A stretch of 64,000 bases of DNA from Povalibacter uvarum. Its GTDB lineage: Bacteria > Pseudomonadota > Gammaproteobacteria > Steroidobacterales > Steroidobacteraceae. The DNA lies in the NCBI RefSeq assembly GCF_014202975.1, contig NZ_JACHHZ010000003.1, forward strand, positions 310,001 to 374,000. The letters are read 5' to 3'. The notes under the pieces are model-generated. The model was not told the origin of the DNA. It searched no databases and saw only the letters and a list, made by a program, of their open reading frames with translations. A program made the translations under genes and the position numbers. Shown piece by piece: positions 25,550-34,935 of this stretch (positions within the stretch are counted from its first letter, which is position 1; every line of letters begins with the position of its first letter).

Positions 25550-26539
25550 TCACGCCGCCGCAGCAATCGCATCAAACTCGCGGAACCACGTCGCAAGCGA
25601 CTCGTGATAGTGATGCTTCTCGTAGCCCGGACCGTTGTAGTAACGCGCGACGGTCCGGAAGTCGGCTTCCTTCGGCTTGCTGCGGCTGACGACATCCGCA
25701 ACGGCGCTGCTGCCGGCCAGGAAGCGGGCGATCTGCGCTACCTGTTCGGCGATCGGACTCAGATACATCCGTCGAGCTGAAGGTGCCCGTACTCGCTTGA
25801 AGTTGTCGCCGAGGATCTGGCCGACACCCATGCTCATCGAGCGGAAGCGCAGGTCCACGAAGTCTCCCTTGCGATCGCCGTTCGAGAGCCGCGTCAGCAG
25901 GTGCTGTTCGAAGCGCGGGCGGACGATGCCGCCGGTTTCCTGCTTGATGATGGCCAGCGGCCAGTTGCGCACGATGCGAATCCCTTCGGCTTCGACTCCG
26001 GCGATCCCCTGATCGACGAATGCACCATAGCGTGTCTCGATGGCCTTGCAGCTCAACAATCCTCCCCGGTGCAATGCGTTCAGATGAAAGATCGCTTCTT
26101 CGAAGTCGCCGCACATGACTTCGTTCCGCTCGATCATGGCGAGTGCTTCGTCGAGCATGCGCTCGAGCGTCGGGGGAGTGAGCTTTGCGTTTGGAATCCC
26201 GACGATATTCTGGCTCGCGGTCTGCCAGGTGCACGCATAGCACAGCGGGTCGCGGGTGATGGATCGCGTCAGTCCATGCTCGAACTGAAACTGGGCGACA
26301 GCGCGGTTGGTGCCGCGCCCGAAATTGCCGTCGATCGAGAATGCGCCGGTGCTGGACGTCGAATAGCCGAGGAAGATCAGCAATCGCTGTGCCGCCTTGA
26401 TGGAAGCCTCGCCGGCGGATTGGCGCGTGAGCGTCAGGTCGCCGCGCTGAAACCGCTCGAGATCGGATTGCCATAGTGCTTCATCCTGCTCTGGCAGACG
26501 CAGGACGCGTTGTACGCGGGGATCGTCAATGGCAGTCAC
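25550..26539 (-). CDS. N-acetylmuramidase (PF11860-type) with N-terminal peptidoglycan-binding domain
   Basis: 329 residues from GTG 26539 with AGGAG 10 bp upstream. Residues about 46-135 hold a peptidoglycan-binding-like fold ('IKAAQRLLIFLGYS', 'IDGNFGRGTNRAVAQFQ'). Residues about 175-329 match the endolysin-type N-acetylmuramidase family: the likely catalytic E201 in IIKQETGG, 'RPRFEQHLLTRL', 'SMSMGVGQILGDN' and the C-terminal 'RYYNGPGYEKHHYHESLA'. It should cleave the glycan strand of peptidoglycan. No signal peptide and no holin, spanin or T6SS gene is near, so how it would reach the wall is unclear. A stray phage lysin is the alternative. Confidence 0.8.
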   Translation of the reverse strand: MTAIDDPRVQRVLRLPEQDEALWQSDLERFQRGDLTLTRQSAGEASIKAAQRLLIFLGYSTSSTGAFSIDGNFGRGTNRAVAQFQFEHGLTRSITRDPLCYACTWQTASQNIVGIPNAKLTPPTLERMLDEALAMIERNEVMCGDFEEAIFHLNALHRGGLLSCKAIETRYGAFVDQGIAGVEAEGIRIVRNWPLAIIKQETGGIVRPRFEQHLLTRLSNGDRKGDFVDLRFRSMSMGVGQILGDNFKRVRAPSARRMYLSPIAEQVAQIARFLAGSSAVADVVSRSKPKEADFRTVARYYNGPGYEKHHYHESLATWFREFDAIAAAA

Positions 26540-26699
26540 GGCGCATTCTCCTGCGGCGGGCGGCAGTTCCTCTGCGTGCGAAGAATACTGCGTCGGCGTC
26601 GGCGATCGTCGCGGCCAAAAGGGCAGGGGAACCGTTCGGGTGCGAGCGCATTAACCCATCATCCAAGCCATCATCGTGGCGCACTGAGAGGTCATTGCC

Positions 26700-26915
26700 G
26701 TGGCACGCACCGAAGAAGGCCGGGACGATCCGTCGGCGGGCAAGTCCGGCGCATCGCCGTCGGCACCGGGAACGGGAGTCAAGAGTCACACCGTGGACGC
26801 CGATCCGGATACCCGGATTCCTGCCGAAGAGTTGCCGCAGGCGAGCCCGGTGCCCGACGTGGTGAAGACGCTGAAGGAAGACCGGTCGAAGGAGAAGGAC
26901 GGGAATCGTCACTGA
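26700..26915 (+). CDS. Small hydrophilic hypothetical protein
   Basis: 71 residues from GTG 26700 with AGAGG upstream. Rich in Pro, Ser, Asp, Lys; no helices or motifs. It could be disordered. It ends 49 bp before panE on the same strand. Coding status rests on length and spacing only. Confidence 0.35.
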   Translation: MARTEEGRDDPSAGKSGASPSAPGTGVKSHTVDADPDTRIPAEELPQASPVPDVVKTLKEDRSKEKDGNRH

Positions 26916-26964
26916 TCGCGGGAGAGCCGCACGATCGGAGCAGCGTGCTTGTTATCATGCTGCG

Positions 26965-27834
26965 ATGACGCACATCGCTCTCGTCGGTCCCGGCGCCATC
27001 GGCGGCACCATTGCGACCTGGCTTTCGCAGGATTCATCGCACACCGTTTCTGTTGCAGCGCGTACGGCTTTCGACGGCCTCGAAGTGGCTACTCCTCAGG
27101 GAGTGATCCGCGCATCGCCGCGAGTCTTCACGAGATCCGAAGAGGCGCAGATCGCGCAGTGGGTGCTGGTCGCGACGAAAGCCTATGACAGCGCAGCAGC
27201 CGCGAAGTGGTTCGGCGCACTGTGCGATGACCGTACGCACATTGCGGTACTGCAGAACGGCGTCGAACACATCGAACGCTTCGAACCGTACTTTCCGCGG
27301 GAGCGCATCCTGCCCGTGATGATCGATTGCCCCGCGGAGCGCAGCGGTCCGGGCCGGATTCGTCAGCGCGGGGCGATTCATATGGTCGTTCCCGAAAGCG
27401 CTGCCGGCGCGGATTTCGTCGATCTGTTCCGCAATCTCCCGCTCGATGTTTCGCAGTCACCGGATTTCAGGACGGCAGCCTGGCGCAAGCTCTGTCTCAA
27501 CAGTGCGGGTGCTGTTTCTGCTGTCACGCTGAAGCCGGCGGGAATCGTGCGCCACCAAGGCGTTGCCGCGCTGATGCGGGACATCATTCGCGAATGCATC
27601 GCGGTTGCATGCGCCGAGGGTGCCCGGCTCGATGACTCGGTGGCCGACACCATCATCGACAACATGCGCAAGGGTCCCGCCGATTCGATCAACTCCATTC
27701 ACGCGGATCGCCTGGCGGGCAGGCCGATGGAGGTCGATGCGCGCAACGGAGTGATCGTGCGTCTCGGCCGCAAGCACGGCATCTCGACGCCAATGAACTC
27801 GCTGATGGTCTCGCTGCTGGAGTCCGTTCAGTAG
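26965..27834 (+). CDS. panE: 2-dehydropantoate 2-reductase family
   Basis: 289 residues. N-terminal Rossmann motif VGPGAIGGTIA, 'VLQNGVEHIERFEPYF', 'RKLCLNSAGAVSAVT' with the conserved Lys-Asn pair, and C-terminal 'ADSINSIHADRLAGRPMEVDARNGVIVRLGRKHGISTPMN', which is the ketopantoate reductase C domain. It should reduce ketopantoate to pantoate with NADPH for coenzyme A. Paralogues use other 2-oxo acids, so the exact substrate is not certain. It follows a small ORF; the porin gene begins 131 bp downstream. Confidence 0.88.
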   Translation: MTHIALVGPGAIGGTIATWLSQDSSHTVSVAARTAFDGLEVATPQGVIRASPRVFTRSEEAQIAQWVLVATKAYDSAAAAKWFGALCDDRTHIAVLQNGVEHIERFEPYFPRERILPVMIDCPAERSGPGRIRQRGAIHMVVPESAAGADFVDLFRNLPLDVSQSPDFRTAAWRKLCLNSAGAVSAVTLKPAGIVRHQGVAALMRDIIRECIAVACAEGARLDDSVADTIIDNMRKGPADSINSIHADRLAGRPMEVDARNGVIVRLGRKHGISTPMNSLMVSLLESVQ

Positions 27835-27836
27835 AA

Positions 27837-27854
27837 CCTGACGAATTTGTCAGG
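27837..27854. promoter_or_regulatory. Perfect inverted repeat CCTGAC-n6-GTCAGG
   Basis: CCTGAC (27837-27842), GAATTT, GTCAGG (27849-27854) just after the panE stop and about 110 bp before the porin start. It may be an operator for the porin gene or a weak terminator. No T-run. Confidence 0.4.
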
Positions 27855-27965
27855 AACGACGTCACCAGCGGGGATGCAAGACGCAACTGTGCAAAGCATC
27901 CTGCGGGCATAGCATGTCTCTCGTTCGCGGCGCGTGTGCGCTGCGCTGGCGACGAGAGGTGGAGC

Positions 27966-29237
27966 ATGTCGAGAGTCAGATGGCCTGGAATAGTGGCGGG
28001 TGTGCTGGCCGCATCGCCGGTCGTTGCCCAACAGGACGCGGCTTCCGAAGCACTGCTGGAACAGATCGACGCGCTGCGGGCCGAGCAGGCCCAGATCGCT
28101 CAGATGCAGCAGCGGGTCGACGAGCGACTCCGGGCGCTGGAGGAGCAATTGCGAACGACGGTTGCAGGCCCGGCACCCGCGTCGAGAGCGCCTCTCGTCA
28201 TTTCCCCTGACATTGTGTCCGAGTCGTCGAAGCTGGTCGTTGCCGGCGACTTGCGCCTGCGATCGCAAGGCGACTATGCCGAAGGCGCTCGCGATCGATT
28301 CAGTGCTCAAGCTCGTGGGCGTATCGGCGCGACCTACAGCGTGAGCGACACGATCACGCTCGGCGCAAGACTGGTCACCGGCGATCCGGACGATCCGAAC
28401 AGCACCGACGTCCAGCTCTCGAATTTCGATGACGATCTGCAGGTCAGCCTCGATCAGGCCTATGTGCAGGTGAACCTGGGCGATCTCAGGCTCTTCGGCG
28501 GCAAGATCCCGCAGCCGTTTACACGCACCGAACTCGTCTGGGACGGCGACGTGAACCCGCAAGGTGTGAGCGCTGTATATCGGCATCGCCTCGATGGTGG
28601 AGCCAGCCTGCGCGCCAATGGACTCTTCTTCATCGTCGACGAAGACGCGATCGGTGCGGACAGCACAATGGTCGGCGCCCAGATCGGCTATGACTCGCCG
28701 GCGATGGGACCGTTTCGATTCGACGTTTCCGCGGCCTACTACGACTACACGCTCGGCAGCGTCGTCGGCGGGGATGCTGGGGACTTTCGCACTAACCTGC
28801 GCAACGCGGACGGAAGCTATGTGTCGGACTTCGATCTCGGTGATGTGATCGTCGGCGCGACGTGGAGCGGAGCGGGGGATCGCTGGCCGATCCGGTTGAC
28901 GGCCGACTACGTCCACAACTTCGGCGCGGAAACGTCGCAGGACACCGGCTACGGAATGGATCTGGCCTTCGGCCGTGCCAGCAAACAGCACGACTGGAGA
29001 TTGACGTATGGATACTTCCTGGCCGAGACCGATGCCGTGCTCGCCGCGTTCTCGAACGACAACCTGGCGCTGGCGACGAACTACGAGCTGCACGCGCTGA
29101 CGCTCGACTACGTTCCACTGCCCAAGACGCTGATCAGCGCGATCTGGTACCACTATCGCCCGCACGAGACCGTGAGCCCGGCGTTCACGGATGACTGGAT
29201 CGAGCGGGTGCGTCTGGCGTTCCTGGTGAGTTTTTGA
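27966..29237 (+). CDS. Putative porin with coiled-coil N terminus
   Basis: 423 residues from ATG 27966. Signal peptide ends at ASPVVA-QQ. Residues about 27-65 are a heptad coiled coil ('LLEQIDALRAEQAQIAQMQQRVDERLRALEEQL'), as in Porin_5 trimers. The remainder is alternating beta strands: 'LVVAGDLRLRSQGDY', 'RFSAQARGRIGATYSVSDTITLGARL', 'LGDLRLFGGKIPQPF', ending in Phe (RLAFLVSF). It should form a channel in the outer membrane. Its 3' end overlaps the convergent DUF418 gene by 53 bp. Confidence 0.85.
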   Translation: MSRVRWPGIVAGVLAASPVVAQQDAASEALLEQIDALRAEQAQIAQMQQRVDERLRALEEQLRTTVAGPAPASRAPLVISPDIVSESSKLVVAGDLRLRSQGDYAEGARDRFSAQARGRIGATYSVSDTITLGARLVTGDPDDPNSTDVQLSNFDDDLQVSLDQAYVQVNLGDLRLFGGKIPQPFTRTELVWDGDVNPQGVSAVYRHRLDGGASLRANGLFFIVDEDAIGADSTMVGAQIGYDSPAMGPFRFDVSAAYYDYTLGSVVGGDAGDFRTNLRNADGSYVSDFDLGDVIVGATWSGAGDRWPIRLTADYVHNFGAETSQDTGYGMDLAFGRASKQHDWRLTYGYFLAETDAVLAAFSNDNLALATNYELHALTLDYVPLPKTLISAIWYHYRPHETVSPAFTDDWIERVRLAFLVSF

Positions 29238-30471
29238 GCACCTTCACGAACGGCTGCGGCTTCCCTCTCGAGAGCGATCGCCACAGCCACTCGAGAGGAC
29301 CGTACTCGAATTTCTCCAGCCACGGTTTCGACCACAACAGTATGAGTGCCCACACCGGCAGAACGATGAGGTAGCTCTGCCACCGTTCGAGATGACCGTA
29401 GAGTCCAAGGCCATAGCCGTTGAAGATCAGCGTGCAGACGATGCTCGTGCCGAGATAGTTGGTGAACGCGGCACGGCCCGCCGCGGTAAGGCGTTCGGCA
29501 AGCCAGCGCGCATGGTGGGATTGCATGAACAACACTACGACCGACGCATGCGCGAGCGTCAGCCACGGGCGCAGCAATGTCAGGTGAATCGCTTCCGTCA
29601 GGTGCAGCGTGATCGGCGAAAACCGATCGGCGTCGTTCATGAGGATCAACGGAATGTGCAGGGGCACGCAGATCACGAATCCCCACACTGCGATGCGCCG
29701 ATAGGTCCTGGGTGACCACTCACCCGAGAAGAATCCGAGACGGAACAGCGCCATGCCGAAGAAGATGAGCGCCAGCGTATCGGGCATCGCCAGCGGATGC
29801 GCAGCAGTGAGGATGTACATCGTGAGCGGAATGCGCGCCTCTAGCGCATCCGCGTAACTGCCCCGATAGCCTGCGAGCTGGCTCTCCACGGACGGTAGCT
29901 CGATCTGCGCTTGAAGCTGCTCCCACTGCTCCCGGGCCTCGACGGTCGCGTCAGGCGATCTGCCTTCCTGGCGAATCTGTTCCATGGCGTCGTATGTGAA
30001 GATCGCCGCGACGAGTTTCAGGACGAGCAGCGCAACACCGACCCACACGAGTGTCTTCGTACGCCAGCGCCACGCGAAGTACGCGATCATTCCGGCGACG
30101 CTGTAGAGCACCAGGATGTCGCCGTACCAGATGAGCCACACGTGGATCATTCCGAAGACGAGCAGCCAGAACATGCGGGAGTAGTGCACGCGGGCGGGAC
30201 TTTCGCCGGATTCGAAGGCGCGCTGCAGGATGAGCGCCATGCTGGCGCCGAACATCATCGTGAACAGGCCGCGCATCTTGCCGTCGAACAGCGCGTAGCT
30301 GATCGCCCAGGTCAGGAAATTCGCGCCCTCGGAGCCCCCGTAGTAGTAGGGGTTGTAGTAGGCATAACCCGGCATCGCCATGTCGACGATGTTCATGATG
30401 AGAATGCCCATGACGGCCGCGCCGCGGATGGCATCCAGGGTGTCGATTCGGGCGGAAGCGGACTGAGTCAT
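29185..30471 (-). CDS. DUF418 (YeiB-like) membrane protein
   Basis: 428 residues from ATG 30471; an in-frame extension to 30747 is unlikely because the N terminus 'RIDTLDAIRGAAVMGILIMNI' is the usual family start. About ten membrane helices. DUF418 signatures are 'FGASMAL', 'RMFWLLVFGMIHVWLIWYGDILVLYSVAG', 'TNYLGTSIVCTLIFNGYGLGLYG' and 'WSKPWLEKFEYGPLEWLWRSLS'. The role is not known; the family resembles acyltransferase-3-like membrane enzymes. It ends inside the porin gene's 3' end. Confidence 0.9.
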   Translation of the reverse strand: MTQSASARIDTLDAIRGAAVMGILIMNIVDMAMPGYAYYNPYYYGGSEGANFLTWAISYALFDGKMRGLFTMMFGASMALILQRAFESGESPARVHYSRMFWLLVFGMIHVWLIWYGDILVLYSVAGMIAYFAWRWRTKTLVWVGVALLVLKLVAAIFTYDAMEQIRQEGRSPDATVEAREQWEQLQAQIELPSVESQLAGYRGSYADALEARIPLTMYILTAAHPLAMPDTLALIFFGMALFRLGFFSGEWSPRTYRRIAVWGFVICVPLHIPLILMNDADRFSPITLHLTEAIHLTLLRPWLTLAHASVVVLFMQSHHARWLAERLTAAGRAAFTNYLGTSIVCTLIFNGYGLGLYGHLERWQSYLIVLPVWALILLWSKPWLEKFEYGPLEWLWRSLSRGKPQPFVKVLKNSPGTPDAPARSSHP

Positions 30472-30700
30472 TGCACGCCTCGTGGAACCTGTTGTTGTCG
30501 AGCCATCGTAATGGTGCGAGGGTGCTGAAGACGGAGCGTTATTCGGCGGCGCCGGTGCCCCGGGATCACCGTGCGACGGCGTCAGTTGCGGTGATCGAGG
30601 CTCACCGCGCTCCACCCGCTTGGCACCTTCGGCGACGGGCAATTCCGTCGATACTCGAATTCGCGCGACGCCGGTGGTGTCGCTCCAGGAGGAACCTTCC

Positions 30701-31591
30701 ATGCGCCCACCGCTTCTGGCTCCCATCGCATTGCTCTCCCTGGCCATGGGCAGCGCCGTCGCCTGGGCCGATCAGCCGGCTTCGGGTACCGCGTTCCAGG
30801 ACTGCAAACAATGTCCACGGATGAAGGTGATCGCAGCTGCCGCATTCGACATGGGCTCGGGCTCTGGCGATCCGCTGGCGAGCGTCGATGAACGGCCGCA
30901 GCACCGCGTAACGCTGGCACGAGCTTTCGCTATCGGCGTTCATGAAGTGACGCGCGAGGAGTTTGCGGCTTTTGTCTCGGCGACGCGCTACGACGCGGGC
31001 AATAGCTGCGGCGCGTTGGCCGGAGATCCGCAGAAATGGAAAGTCGAAACGGGCCGGACCTGGCGCAACCCGGGCTACTCGCAGACGGACCGCGATCCCG
31101 TGGTCTGCGTGAGCTGGAAGGACGCGCAAGCGTACGCTCGCTGGCTGTCCGAGAAGACCGGGCACGAGTATCGGCTACCGAGCGAAGCGGAATGGGAGTA
31201 TGTGGCGCGGACTGGCCTCGCGAACGGGAGGATCGATCACGAGGGCGCGAACTATGGTGCCGAGGGTGATTCTTTCGCGCCGTTCACATCAGGCAAGGAT
31301 CGCTGGCTGGAAACGGCACCCGCAGGCAGTTTCCCCGCGGACGCACTCGGGCTGCACGACATTCTCGGCAACGTGTGGGAATGGATCGAGGACTGCTATC
31401 GCGACACCTACGCAGGGGCACCGGCTGACGGAACGGCACGGGCCGATTGCTCGGCGAAGGATGTCCGTTCCGTGCGAGGCGGCGGCTGGGGCGATGCCGC
31501 TGTGTTGCTGAGGCCCGCCTATCGTCTGCGCAGCCCGCCCGAAGCTCGTTACTTCTCACTGGGCTTCCGCGTGGCACGGGATGCGGGATAG
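30701..31591 (+). CDS. Exported formylglycine-generating-enzyme-fold (SUMF1-like) protein
   Basis: 296 residues from ATG 30701 with CAGGAGGAACC 8 bp upstream; a strong site. Signal peptide ends at AWA-DQ (24). The domain has 'CKQCPRMKVIAAAAFDMGSG' (C35, C38), 'VTREEFAAFVSATRY', 'DPVVCVSWKDAQAYARWLS' (C136), 'YRLPSEAEWEYVAR', 'GLHDILGNVWEWIEDCY' (C232), 'RGGGW' and 'SLGFRVARD'. The copper-binding Cys pair of true FGEs is absent near residues 266-275. Extra cysteines (C103, C136, C232, C250) could make disulfides. It probably has a PvdO/EgtB-like or structural role in the periplasm. It is a paralogue of the gene at 34936. Confidence 0.88.
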   Translation: MRPPLLAPIALLSLAMGSAVAWADQPASGTAFQDCKQCPRMKVIAAAAFDMGSGSGDPLASVDERPQHRVTLARAFAIGVHEVTREEFAAFVSATRYDAGNSCGALAGDPQKWKVETGRTWRNPGYSQTDRDPVVCVSWKDAQAYARWLSEKTGHEYRLPSEAEWEYVARTGLANGRIDHEGANYGAEGDSFAPFTSGKDRWLETAPAGSFPADALGLHDILGNVWEWIEDCYRDTYAGAPADGTARADCSAKDVRSVRGGGWGDAAVLLRPAYRLRSPPEARYFSLGFRVARDAG

Positions 31592-31696
31592 CGGCGCTGC
31601 CGGTGCTCGCAGATCACCGTCAAATCCGTAGAACGCTCCTTCTCAATGCGGAACCCGTCGGTGAATATCGACGCATCGATCCGGTCGGAGCCGCGG

Positions 31697-34600
31697 ATGC
31701 ACAAACGTTCGAGACGGGCTGTGGGGATTCTGGGGGCGATTCTGGTGGGGCAGGCGGCGCTCGCTGATTCCCCTCCTCATCGCGATGTCACGCTGCAGCT
31801 GAGCGAAGGCACCTGGATGAGCCTCGACGTCAGCCCCGACGGGCAGACGATCGCCTTCGATCTGCTGAACGACATCTACGTCATGCCGGCGAGCGGCGGC
31901 GAGGCGCGTGCGATTCACGCAGGGCCGGCAACGCAACGCAGCCCGCAGTTCAGTCCCGATGGTTCGCGCCTTCTCTATCTGAGCGATGAAACCGGTGCGG
32001 ACAACGTCTGGACGTCCGCTCTCAACGGTTCCGACCCGAAGCAGGTCAGCAAGGAGACCCTTGCAATGGTCACCGGGCCGGCCTGGTCGCCGGAAGGCGA
32101 TTCGATCATTGCAACGCGAACCAACGCGAGCGTGTTCGAGATGCGCACGTCCGCGATTCATCGTTTTTCGATGGCTGGCGGCACCGATGAGCTCATCGTC
32201 GAGTCGCCGAAGAACGGCAAGGATCTGCAGGAAGCGCGTCCCTCTCCGGATGGTCGATACCTTTATTACACGGAGCGTCGCGGCGGCGATCACTACGTCT
32301 ACGTCAATACGGGGCTGGGCAACTTCGTCATCCGGCGCCGCGATCTGAAGACGGGCAACACGATCGATCTCATCAGCGGCTTCGGGAGTGCGACGACGCC
32401 GCAGGTTTCCTCGGACGGCAGGTTCATCGCGTTCATTCGCCGCGTGCAGGCGAAGACGGTGCTGTTCCGCTATGACGTCGAGACGCGAACGCAGCATCCG
32501 ATCTACGAGGATCTCGATCGGGACCTGCAGGCCGACTACATCCCCCAGGAGCACTACTACCCGGCGTTCGACTGGTTTCCGGACAACCGTCATGTCGCGA
32601 TCTGGGGCAAGGGCAAGCTGCTGAAGATCGATATGCAATCGGCGCAGGCGCAGCAGATTCCGTTCCAGGCCACTGCGCAGCATCGGATTCACACCGCGCC
32701 GCACGTGCGCCAGGAAGCAGCGCCGCCCCATGTCGATGTGAAGATCATCCGGCAACTCGTGTTCTCACCGCGCAACGACGAAGTCGTCTTCCGCGCACTC
32801 GGAAAGCTGTGGCGCCAGGATGCAGCAGGTCGGCGCGCGCCCAAGCGACTCACCAACTCAGTTCACGCGGAGAGCGACGCAGCCTGGTCGCCGGATGGTC
32901 GCTCGATCGCGTACGTCGAGTGGAATGACGAGCAGGGTTCGACGCTCTATCTGCGTGCGGCGAGCGGTAGTCGCAACACGGTGCTCGCCCGCAGCCGCGG
33001 TGTGATTCTGCAGCCGGTGTTCTCGCGTGACGGTCGGACGGTCGCGTATCGCATCATGGCCGGGGAATCATCGATGGGCGGCAACGCCGATCAGGCGGGT
33101 GTCTATCTCGTGGATATCGATGGCCGCAATGGTCGATTCCTCACCGCGGCGTCCGGCATTGCGCAATTCACGCCCGACGACAAGCGCGTCTACTTCTTCG
33201 GGGCGCCGGACTACTACGGCGGCAAAGCCGTGAAGTTGCAGAGCATTCCCGTCGAGGGCGGTGAGATCCGCGATCACGCCTACGGCGAAACCGCCGATAC
33301 CGGCGACTTCACGCTCAGTCCCGATTTCCAGTGGATCGCGTTCAAGGAATTCAACCAGCTCCATGTCATGCCGTATCGCGAGGCAGCGGAGGCGAAGAAA
33401 ATCACCGCGGTTGGCGAAAAGTCGGCCCGAAAGCTGACGCAGATCAGCGGATTCGAGCCTGCCTGGAGCGCGGATTCGTCGCGACTCACGTGGGTGCTCG
33501 GCAACGAGATCTTCTCGACGACGCCTCGTGATGCCGGTCTCGTCAAGACTGCGCTTCGCAGCGTAAAACTGCGTACACCGACGGACGTGCCGGAAGGCGC
33601 CGTCGCCTTTGTGAATGCACGCGTGATCACGATCAAGGATGACGGTGTGATCGAGAACGGCGTGGTCGTCGTCGAGCGCAATCGCATCAAGGCGGTGGGT
33701 CCGAAAGGGGATGTCGTCGTTCCCGCGGGCGCGAAGGTGATCGATCTCGCCGGCAAGACACTCATGCCGGGCCTGTTCGATGCTCACGGTCACATCGATT
33801 GCTGCTGGGGCGGTGCGATGCCCATCAAGCATCCGGCGCGTTACGCGGCGATGGCATACGGCGTGACGACGAATTTCGATCCGTACTCCTCCGAGCTCAC
33901 CAACTACGAAAGCGCCGAGATGACGCTCGCGGGTGCGATGGTCGGCCCGCGCTGGCTCGGAACCGGTCATGTGATCTACGGCCGTTCGGGAAAGCCGGAT
34001 CGCATGTTCGATCCCATCGGCAGTCTCGAGGACGCGCGCAACATCGTTCGACGCAAGCGCGCGCTGGGTGGCGCGATCCTCAAGAGCTACAAATTGACGA
34101 CGCGCCTGCAGAAGCAGCAGCTGCTCCAGGCAGCTTCGGAGCAGGGGCTGATGGTCGACCTGGAAGGTGCCGGCCACTTCTACGACAACGTCAGCTCGAT
34201 TCTCGACGGCTACACCAATCTCGAGCACAACCTGCCGGTCGCGACCTACTACGACGATCTGCTGCAGATGTTCCGGAACTCGGCGATGTCGAATACGCCG
34301 ACGCTCATCGTCACGTTCGGCGAGCTGTTCGGCGAGAACTACATCTACCAGCACCAGGAGCCGTGGAAGGAATCCAAGGTGCGATCCTTCATTCCGGGCG
34401 TGAACAATGCCTACAACCCGATTCTCGGTGACGGCGATGCGCCGCTGCATGTGCGGGCGATGGAATCCATTCACTACGCCGATGAGCTCTACGACGTGGG
34501 CTTCCGCTCCGTCGGCCGATCGGTGAAGCGGCTCGATGACGCGGGAGTGACGATCAACGTCGGCTCGCACGGCCAGGTCTCCGGCATCGCGATGCATTGG

Positions 34601-34933
34601 GAAATGCAGTTGCTGGCGGAAGGCGGCATGGCTCCGATGCGCATCCTGCGCGCCGCAACGCTCAATGGTGCAAAGACCTGGGGCTTCGATCAGGAGCTCG
34701 GCTCCATCGAGCCCGGCAAGCTCGCCGACCTGATCGTGCTCGACCGCGATCCGCTCGCCGATATCCGCAATACCAACAGCGTGCGCTACACGATGGTCAA
34801 CGGCCGCCTGTACGACGCCGAAACGATGAACGAGATCGGCAACTACGACCGGCCGCGCTCGAAATTCTGGTGGGAAATGACCGACCGCCATGGCATCGAC
34901 TGGAATCCAGCCTGGGCGGATGGGGGACATTGA
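31697..34933 (+). CDS. Exported amidohydrolase with N-terminal TolB-like beta-propeller
   Basis: 1078 residues from ATG 31697. Signal peptide MHKRSRRAVGILGAILVGQAALA. Residues about 35-610 contain at least ten PD40/WD40-like repeats ('LDVSPDGQTIAFDL', 'PQFSPDGSRLLYLSDETG', 'PAWSPEGDSIIATR', 'AAWSPDGRSIAYVEW'). From about 635 the amidohydrolase domain begins: 'FVNARVITIKDDGVIENGVVVVERNRIKAVG', zinc ligands H-x-H in FDAHGHID, 'LEHNL', 'NVGSHGQ', and C-terminal 'GSIEPGKLADLIVLDRDPLAD'. Imidazolonepropionase-like subgroup. It should hydrolyse a cyclic amide, N-acyl amide or peptide in the periplasm. The first gene of a five-gene co-directional cluster. Confidence 0.92.
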   Translation: MHKRSRRAVGILGAILVGQAALADSPPHRDVTLQLSEGTWMSLDVSPDGQTIAFDLLNDIYVMPASGGEARAIHAGPATQRSPQFSPDGSRLLYLSDETGADNVWTSALNGSDPKQVSKETLAMVTGPAWSPEGDSIIATRTNASVFEMRTSAIHRFSMAGGTDELIVESPKNGKDLQEARPSPDGRYLYYTERRGGDHYVYVNTGLGNFVIRRRDLKTGNTIDLISGFGSATTPQVSSDGRFIAFIRRVQAKTVLFRYDVETRTQHPIYEDLDRDLQADYIPQEHYYPAFDWFPDNRHVAIWGKGKLLKIDMQSAQAQQIPFQATAQHRIHTAPHVRQEAAPPHVDVKIIRQLVFSPRNDEVVFRALGKLWRQDAAGRRAPKRLTNSVHAESDAAWSPDGRSIAYVEWNDEQGSTLYLRAASGSRNTVLARSRGVILQPVFSRDGRTVAYRIMAGESSMGGNADQAGVYLVDIDGRNGRFLTAASGIAQFTPDDKRVYFFGAPDYYGGKAVKLQSIPVEGGEIRDHAYGETADTGDFTLSPDFQWIAFKEFNQLHVMPYREAAEAKKITAVGEKSARKLTQISGFEPAWSADSSRLTWVLGNEIFSTTPRDAGLVKTALRSVKLRTPTDVPEGAVAFVNARVITIKDDGVIENGVVVVERNRIKAVGPKGDVVVPAGAKVIDLAGKTLMPGLFDAHGHIDCCWGGAMPIKHPARYAAMAYGVTTNFDPYSSELTNYESAEMTLAGAMVGPRWLGTGHVIYGRSGKPDRMFDPIGSLEDARNIVRRKRALGGAILKSYKLTTRLQKQQLLQAASEQGLMVDLEGAGHFYDNVSSILDGYTNLEHNLPVATYYDDLLQMFRNSAMSNTPTLIVTFGELFGENYIYQHQEPWKESKVRSFIPGVNNAYNPILGDGDAPLHVRAMESIHYADELYDVGFRSVGRSVKRLDDAGVTINVGSHGQVSGIAMHWEMQLLAEGGMAPMRILRAATLNGAKTWGFDQELGSIEPGKLADLIVLDRDPLADIRNTNSVRYTMVNGRLYDAETMNEIGNYDRPRSKFWWEMTDRHGIDWNPAWADGGH

Positions 34934-34935
34934 AC

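Noticed and set aside
30701-31591. Active formylglycine-generating enzyme
   Set aside because: The Cys pair required in known FGEs is missing and no sulfatase gene is nearby.
33068-34930. 620-residue open frame on the minus strand
   Set aside because: Opposite the amidohydrolase gene; no recognisable motif and typical shadow composition.
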